Shown piece after piece: positions 39,624 to 43,300 of a stretch of DNA of 43,300 nucleotides (position 1 is its first letter; every line of letters starts with the position of its first letter). The stretch is taken from assembly GCA_041984585.1 (NCBI GenBank), contig JBHIXX010000021.1, positions 1-43,300 of the forward strand. Reading direction: 5' to 3'. The notes below the pieces were generated by a model. The model was not told the origin of the DNA, searched no databases, and was given only the letters and a program-made list of their open reading frames with translations. A program made the translations under genes and the position numbers. The stretch is from Pseudolysinimonas_A sp041984585 (GTDB lineage Bacteria > Actinomycetota > Actinomycetes > Actinomycetales > Microbacteriaceae).

Positions 39624-39635
39624 GGGTCCAGGCTA
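39624..39635 (-). promoter_or_regulatory. -10 box (TAGCCT) for leaderless pta-ackA mRNA
   Basis: On the minus strand TAGCCT (39635-39630) is followed by 6 nt and GTG 39623. Confidence 0.55.
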
Positions 39636-39697
39636 CGAGAGCCGCGGGCGCGCCGTCGGGGTCGGAGGTCCCGATTCGGTGGCGGAGGGTCTTCGGG

Positions 39698-40435
39698 CTA
39701 CTGCCAGACGGAGGCGGGCGCGGTGACGACGGGCACCTCGGCGTACGACCAGTGGCCGCCCCAGTCGTAGTGACCGCCGGCCCACGGCGAGGCCCAGATG
39801 GCGTACTCGGTCTCGGCGGTCGGCGCGGAGCGCTCCAGGGCCGCCCGGATCTGGGAGTAGCCGCCGTAGGAGCTCAGCGCGTTGGCGACGACGTGCGCCG
39901 AGTCGACGAGGCTGCCGTAGGAGGCGAAGCCGCCCGACCCGATGTTGAGCGGGTTGTTGCGCGTCCACCAGGAGTCGACGTAGTTCTCCTGGCGCATCCA
40001 GCGGACGATGACGGTGACGTTCTCGTCGGAGAGTCGCCAGCCGCCGTAGAGCAGCACGAGCTTGGCCCAGTCGTAGTTGGTGCCGCCCGCGATGAGGGTC
40101 GCCTCGCCGGGGGTCGCGTCCCAGCCGTCGCGCTGCGTCGCCGCGGTGAGCGCGGAGGCGTCGACGCGCGCGGCCTCCTGCAGCGTGGTCGCCTCGACCG
40201 GGTCGACCGACTGCGGATTCGCCTGCACGTAGGCGTCGATCAGCTGCGCGTCGCTCGGCGGGGCGGGGACGGCGAGCACGATGGTCGCGGCGAGCGTGGT
40301 CGCGGCGATGGCGCCCCCGGCGACGAGGCGGGCGCGCTGACGACGGCGCACACGGCGCGGCGGCTCGTCGGGGCCGGTGACGAGGTAGCTCGCGACGGCG
40401 GCGCGACGATCGAGATGGTGACGAGTGGTGATCAT
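39698..40435 (-). CDS. Membrane-anchored protein with NNPLN motif, possible peptidoglycan hydrolase
   Basis: The 245-residue protein has an Arg-rich cytoplasmic start, one membrane segment (37-56) and an external domain. WMRQENYVDSWWTRNNPLNIG (146-166) with Glu150, followed by SYGSLVDSAHVVANALSSYGGYSQIRAAL, resembles lysozyme-like domains of phage endolysins, where a Glu precedes an NNPLN motif. Catalysis is not proved by this alone. ATG 40435 is chosen because the frame further upstream is Arg-rich and lies in the divergent promoter region. Confidence 0.75.
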   Translation of the reverse strand: MITTRHHLDRRAAVASYLVTGPDEPPRRVRRRQRARLVAGGAIAATTLAATIVLAVPAPPSDAQLIDAYVQANPQSVDPVEATTLQEAARVDASALTAATQRDGWDATPGEATLIAGGTNYDWAKLVLLYGGWRLSDENVTVIVRWMRQENYVDSWWTRNNPLNIGSGGFASYGSLVDSAHVVANALSSYGGYSQIRAALERSAPTAETEYAIWASPWAGGHYDWGGHWSYAEVPVVTAPASVWQ

Positions 40436-40497
40436 GTTCCGGATGCGGCGGCGTCGTGCGGGAGCACGACCGCGACGCGGCTCGGCGACGCTATCCC

Positions 40498-40527
40498 GCG
40501 AGTCTGGATGGTGCATGTGAGACTCGC
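40498..40527. promoter_or_regulatory. Inverted repeat in the divergent promoter region
   Basis: GCGAGTCT and AGACTCGC are 14 nt apart, directly before the AGGAGGGGGA ribosome binding site of the next gene; possible operator or leader hairpin. Confidence 0.4.
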
Positions 40528-40542
40528 TGGAGGAGGGGGAGC

Positions 40543-41481
40543 ATGACCGAGAACGAGCAACCGGTGCCGGACGGGGCCGTCGAGCCCGAGGACGTCGCGA
40601 CCGACGACACCGCCCCGGTTCCGGTGGTCCCGCCCGAGAGCGCGGGGCCGGTTGCGGTCGCGGAGCCCGAACCGACGACGCCCGCCCGGGAGACGGATCC
40701 GACCGGACTCCCCGCCGCCGCGGACGTCGCCGAACCCGCAGCGGGATCGGGCCGACGGCTGCGGGTCGCGCTCATCGCCTCCGCTGCGGGTGTCGCGGCG
40801 ATCGTGGTCGCGGTCGTCGCCGTACTGGCGGTGAGCGGCACGGTCGAGCGGCCGGAACCGGTGTTCGCCCCGGGTGCGCTCGACGGGCTGCACGCGCTGG
40901 AGCCGCCCGCGTCGCTCGGCGAGATGTCGGACACGGCGACCCCGACCGGATTCTCGGGGACGGCATCCGACGTGCTCGCCCACGACGTCGCCACTTTCGC
41001 CGGCACCGATCCGACGGCGTGCGCGCTGTTCGCCTACCTGGAGCCGGTCGGCGTCGGCGACCGCACGGCGACGGATCGGGTGATCACCGTCGCGGACCTG
41101 GTCGGCGACGACGGGTCGACGGTCACCGTGTCGGCCCGCGCGTTCGCGGACCCCGAGAGCGCGGCGGAGCACCTCGACACCGTGGCGGACACGCTGGCGG
41201 AGTGCGCCGACGGCTACTCCAGCCCGTTCTGGGACGCGACGGCGCTGGAACCGGGGGAGTACCCGGATCCGGCGGACGGGATCACGGCGGTCACCTGGCT
41301 GGAGTCCGGCTTCAACCAGGACGCCGACGTCTACCAGTACCGCGCGGCGGAGCTGCGTCGCGGCAACATCGTCGTGCGCGCCACCTGCACCCTGGTCGGC
41401 TCCGCCGACGGCGCGCCGTGCACGGAGCTCTGGGACGCGGTCGCCGCGCAGCTCGCGGCCCTCCCCGCGCCGGTCGAGTGA
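40543..41481 (+). CDS. Membrane-anchored secreted protein of unknown function
   Basis: The 312-residue protein starts with 70 residues rich in Pro, Glu and Ala, then has one membrane helix (73-98) and an external domain of about 210 residues. The external domain has four Cys (in TACALF, AECADG, ATCTL and APCTEL), likely forming two disulfides. I do not recognise a family; the shape recalls sensor or substrate-binding domains of actinobacterial anchored proteins. AGGAGGGGGA precedes ATG 40543. The stop lies in a 17-bp tandem repeat that also carries the start of the next gene. Confidence 0.8.
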   Translation: MTENEQPVPDGAVEPEDVATDDTAPVPVVPPESAGPVAVAEPEPTTPARETDPTGLPAAADVAEPAAGSGRRLRVALIASAAGVAAIVVAVVAVLAVSGTVERPEPVFAPGALDGLHALEPPASLGEMSDTATPTGFSGTASDVLAHDVATFAGTDPTACALFAYLEPVGVGDRTATDRVITVADLVGDDGSTVTVSARAFADPESAAEHLDTVADTLAECADGYSSPFWDATALEPGEYPDPADGITAVTWLESGFNQDADVYQYRAAELRRGNIVVRATCTLVGSADGAPCTELWDAVAAQLAALPAPVE

Positions 41482-41522
41482 GCGGGTCGGTCGAGTGAGC
41501 GAGTCGGTCGGGTGAACGGGTC
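41472..41522 (+). repeat. 17-bp tandem repeat, three copies, at a stop-start junction
   Basis: Units at 41472-41488, 41489-41505 and 41506-41522 share GGTCGAGTGAGCGGGTC with one to three changes. Unit 1 holds the TGA of the upstream gene and unit 3 the GTG of the EamA gene. Confidence 0.85.
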
Positions 41523-42438
41523 GTCGCGCGCCGCGGCCGCCCCGGTGGGGGTGCTCGCGCTCGTCCTCGCCTCCGTGCTGTGGGGCACCACCGGGACGAG
41601 CGCGACGTTCCTGCCCGACGACGTCTCCCCGCTCGCCGTCGGCGCCTCGACGATGGGCGTCGGCGGCCTGTTGCTCGCCGCGACGGCGCCGCGGATGACG
41701 CGCACGGTGCTGCGCGATCCGGTCGCCCGCCGCTGGGTGCTGCTCGGCGCGATCGGGGTGGTCGTCTATCCGCTGGCCTTCTACGCCGGCATGGACCTCG
41801 CCGGCGTCGCGGTGGGCAACGTCGTGGCGCTCGGCTCGGGACCGGTGTTCGCCGCCTTCATCGAGTGGATTGCGACCCGGGAGCGCCTCTCCCGGCGGTG
41901 GGCGGCGTCGACCCTGCTCGCCGTCGTCGGCATCGCGCTGCTCGCCGGCGGCCGCGATGAGGGCGGCGCGCCCCATTCGCCCGAGGAGACCGCCCTCGGC
42001 GTCGGCCTCGCGCTGCTGGCCGGACTCGCCTACGCGCTGTTCACCGTCGCCTCGTCGCACGCCATCCGGCGGGGCAGGCCGTCGCGCGGGGTGATGGGCG
42101 CGATGTTCGGCGTCGGGGCGCTGGCGCTGCTGCCGGTGCTCGCCGTCACGGGCGCCCCGCTGCTGCAGTCGTGGGGCTCGGTCGGGATCGCGGCGTACCT
42201 CGCCCTCGGGCCGATGCTGCTCGCCTACGTGCTGTTCGGCGTCGGCCTGCGCACGGTGCCGAGCACCACGGCAACGACGATCGCGCTGCTCGAGCCGGTG
42301 GTCGCGACGGTGCTCGCGGTGCTCGTCGTGGGGGAGCGTCTGACCCTCATCGGATGGCTCGGCGGCGCCCTCGTGCTCGCCGGACTGACTCTGCTCGTCA
42401 CGGCCCGTCGCGGCCCGGATCCGGGCCCTCGACTCTAA
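41512..42438 (+). CDS. EamA/DMT-family transporter
   Basis: The 308-residue protein has ten membrane helices in two EamA repeats. The first begins with ASVLWGTTGTSATFLP and ends with VALGSGPVFAAFIEWI..RERLS; the second ends with TTATTIALLEPVVATVLAVLVVGERLT, the typical C-terminal signature. Such carriers export amino acids or metabolites; the substrate is unknown. GTG 41512 lies in the third unit of a tandem repeat, and no good ribosome binding site is seen, so coupling to the upstream gene is likely. The TAA stop is part of the next gene's -10 box. Confidence 0.9.
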   Translation: MNGSSRAAAAPVGVLALVLASVLWGTTGTSATFLPDDVSPLAVGASTMGVGGLLLAATAPRMTRTVLRDPVARRWVLLGAIGVVVYPLAFYAGMDLAGVAVGNVVALGSGPVFAAFIEWIATRERLSRRWAASTLLAVVGIALLAGGRDEGGAPHSPEETALGVGLALLAGLAYALFTVASSHAIRRGRPSRGVMGAMFGVGALALLPVLAVTGAPLLQSWGSVGIAAYLALGPMLLAYVLFGVGLRTVPSTTATTIALLEPVVATVLAVLVVGERLTLIGWLGGALVLAGLTLLVTARRGPDPGPRL

Positions 42439-42448
42439 ACTTCTGCTC
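42436..42448 (+). promoter_or_regulatory. -10 box (TAAACT) overlapping the EamA stop codon
   Basis: TAAACT (42436-42441) starts with the TAA stop of the EamA gene and is followed by 7 nt and ATG 42449, the leaderless arrangement. Confidence 0.6.
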
Positions 42449-43300
42449 ATGACCGACATCCCGCCGGGCACTGGACGACCGGACGAGGAGGACGATCGCT
42501 ATGTGCCCAGCGGCCTCCGCCGGTCCACGTTCACGCCGCCGCCGGACGGGGCCGAACCGCCGAGCTTCGACGACGACGCCCTGGCCGACGCCCTCGCCGC
42601 GCAGGTAGCGCCGTACACCTCGCCGATCCCGATCGTGCCGCCGACCGAGGATGTCGAGCAGCGCGAGGAGCCGTCGGGTGCGGATGCCGTGCCGCCCGCA
42701 GGCACCCCCGAGCGCCCGGCGTCGCCGTTCGACGAGCCCGCCGCCGACGACGACCGCGAGCCCGCACCCGACTCCGACGGCGAGACCTGGCTCGCGCCGC
42801 CCGTCGAGCCCGGCGGCCCCGTCTGGGACCTCGGCGCCCCGCCGCCGCAGCCGCCGCAGGAGCCGGGTTCAGCGACGGTCGACACCCCGTCCGTCGCTGA
42901 GCCGCCCTCCGTCTCCGAGCCGCTCTCCGTCTCCGAGCCACTCTTGGTCGCCGAGCCGGCCTCCGTCGCGGAGCCGACGGCCGAAGTCGACGCCCCCACC
43001 ACCGGTTCCTCGACGCTCGAGCAGATCGAACGGCTGGAGCAGGAGCTGCGCCGCCGCGCTGGTGGCGAGACCGCTCCGGCGGAGGCCGAGCCCGCCGAGC
43101 CGCCCACCGCCGCGGAGCCGCCGACGGTGGCAGCGCCCGACCCGTTCGCCCCGGAGTCGACCGCCGAGTGGCACGATCCACGCGCGACACCGACCTGGGA
43201 CGCGCCGCCGCCCGCCGCCGGCGCGCCGACCGAGCCGGGCGCCCCGACCATCGAGGGGTTCCCGCCCGCGGACGCGGCGTGGGCGCCGCCCCCGGGCCCT
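42449..43300 (+). CDS. Pro/Glu/Ala-rich protein, N-terminal part (3' truncated by window)
   Basis: The frame is open from ATG 42449 to the window end, giving 284 residues. The start has a short folded-looking segment, RYVPSGLRRSTFTPP. The rest is Pro-, Ala- and acid-rich and looks disordered, with five tandem VxEPxx hexapeptides at residues 149-178 and a short helix SSTLEQIERLEQELRRRAG. Such long acidic tails precede a membrane or FHA-type domain in many actinobacterial proteins, but that part is not visible. The opposite-strand frames of this stretch are Ser/Gly- or Arg-rich shadows. Confidence 0.75.
   Translation, partial: MTDIPPGTGRPDEEDDRYVPSGLRRSTFTPPPDGAEPPSFDDDALADALAAQVAPYTSPIPIVPPTEDVEQREEPSGADAVPPAGTPERPASPFDEPAADDDREPAPDSDGETWLAPPVEPGGPVWDLGAPPPQPPQEPGSATVDTPSVAEPPSVSEPLSVSEPLLVAEPASVAEPTAEVDAPTTGSSTLEQIERLEQELRRRAGGETAPAEAEPAEPPTAAEPPTVAAPDPFAPESTAEWHDPRATPTWDAPPPAAGAPTEPGAPTIEGFPPADAAWAPPPGP
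42893..42982 (+). repeat. 18-bp tandem repeat, five degenerate copies, coding
   Basis: Units of the form GTCxCxGAGCCGxxCTCC encode V-A/S-E-P-x-x repeats; neighbouring units differ at two to six positions. Confidence 0.8.

Noticed and set aside
42499..43251. Ser/Gly-rich minus-strand frame at the window end
   Set aside because: Antisense of the Pro/Glu-rich gene; its repeats mirror the 18-bp coding repeat.

Overview
The window is chromosomal DNA of a very GC-rich actinobacterium, most likely a member of the Microbacteriaceae (Microbacterium or a close relative). Supporting signs are GTG/ATG starts, TAnnnT -10 boxes placed directly in front of leaderless start codons, the order aceE - fasR-type regulator - fabD - fabH - acpP - fabF, a DUF3145 gene beside fabF, mycothiol-linked enzyme families, an SCO7613-type giant membrane protein and a pta-ackA operon. 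Family names come from motifs I recognise; no search was run.

Layout. 1-6.5 kb: end of an alpha/beta hydrolase, a CAT-anticodon tRNA, a Pr6Pr-type membrane protein, a lipoprotein, a DrrAB-like ABC exporter, an MFS exporter, a DUF1801-like protein and a membrane-anchored acidic coiled-coil protein. 6.6-10 kb: an arsenic island with an ArsR-phosphatase fusion, an arsenate reductase with an N-terminal helical domain, an aquaporin, a classical ArsR, a Cys-rich mini-ORF and a compact arsenate reductase; no Acr3/ArsB efflux pump is present. 10-17 kb: an MDMPI-family protein, a DHA2-type MFS exporter, the SCO7613-like protein and a DUF1684 protein. 17-21 kb: a GAF regulator, an aldehyde dehydrogenase and DUF779, with helically phased GCAACC iterons at the promoter and large hairpins around DUF779. 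21-23.4 kb: a family A DNA polymerase-like protein, DUF3145 and a 50-residue CxxHxxC protein. 23.5-31.2 kb (minus strand): aceE, the fasR-like regulator and the type II fatty acid synthesis operon, coupling acetyl-CoA production to lipid synthesis. 31.4-36 kb: AhpE-like peroxiredoxin, clostripain-like lipoprotein, tRNA-Val and a TPCPL-type P-type ATPase. 36-40 kb: a low-GC insert, then ackA-pta on the minus strand. 40-43.3 kb: a secreted NNPLN-motif protein, an anchored secreted protein, an EamA transporter and the start of a Pro/Glu-rich protein running off the end.

The two most unusual features are these. (1) A 23-codon ORF with six cysteines and a strong ribosome binding site, followed 3 nt after its stop by a hairpin, lies upstream of an arsenate reductase gene. 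It could be a cysteine-sensing attenuator or a metalloid-binding peptide. (2) An 89-bp direct repeat (88/89 identical) of the P-type ATPase/ackA 3' junction flanks a 394-bp, roughly 65% GC segment that encodes a small two-helix membrane protein. This looks like a scar of an integrated element or a junction duplication.

Several promoters overlap the stop codon of the upstream gene (aceE/fasR and EamA/last gene), and leaderless transcription appears to be the main mode in this stretch.
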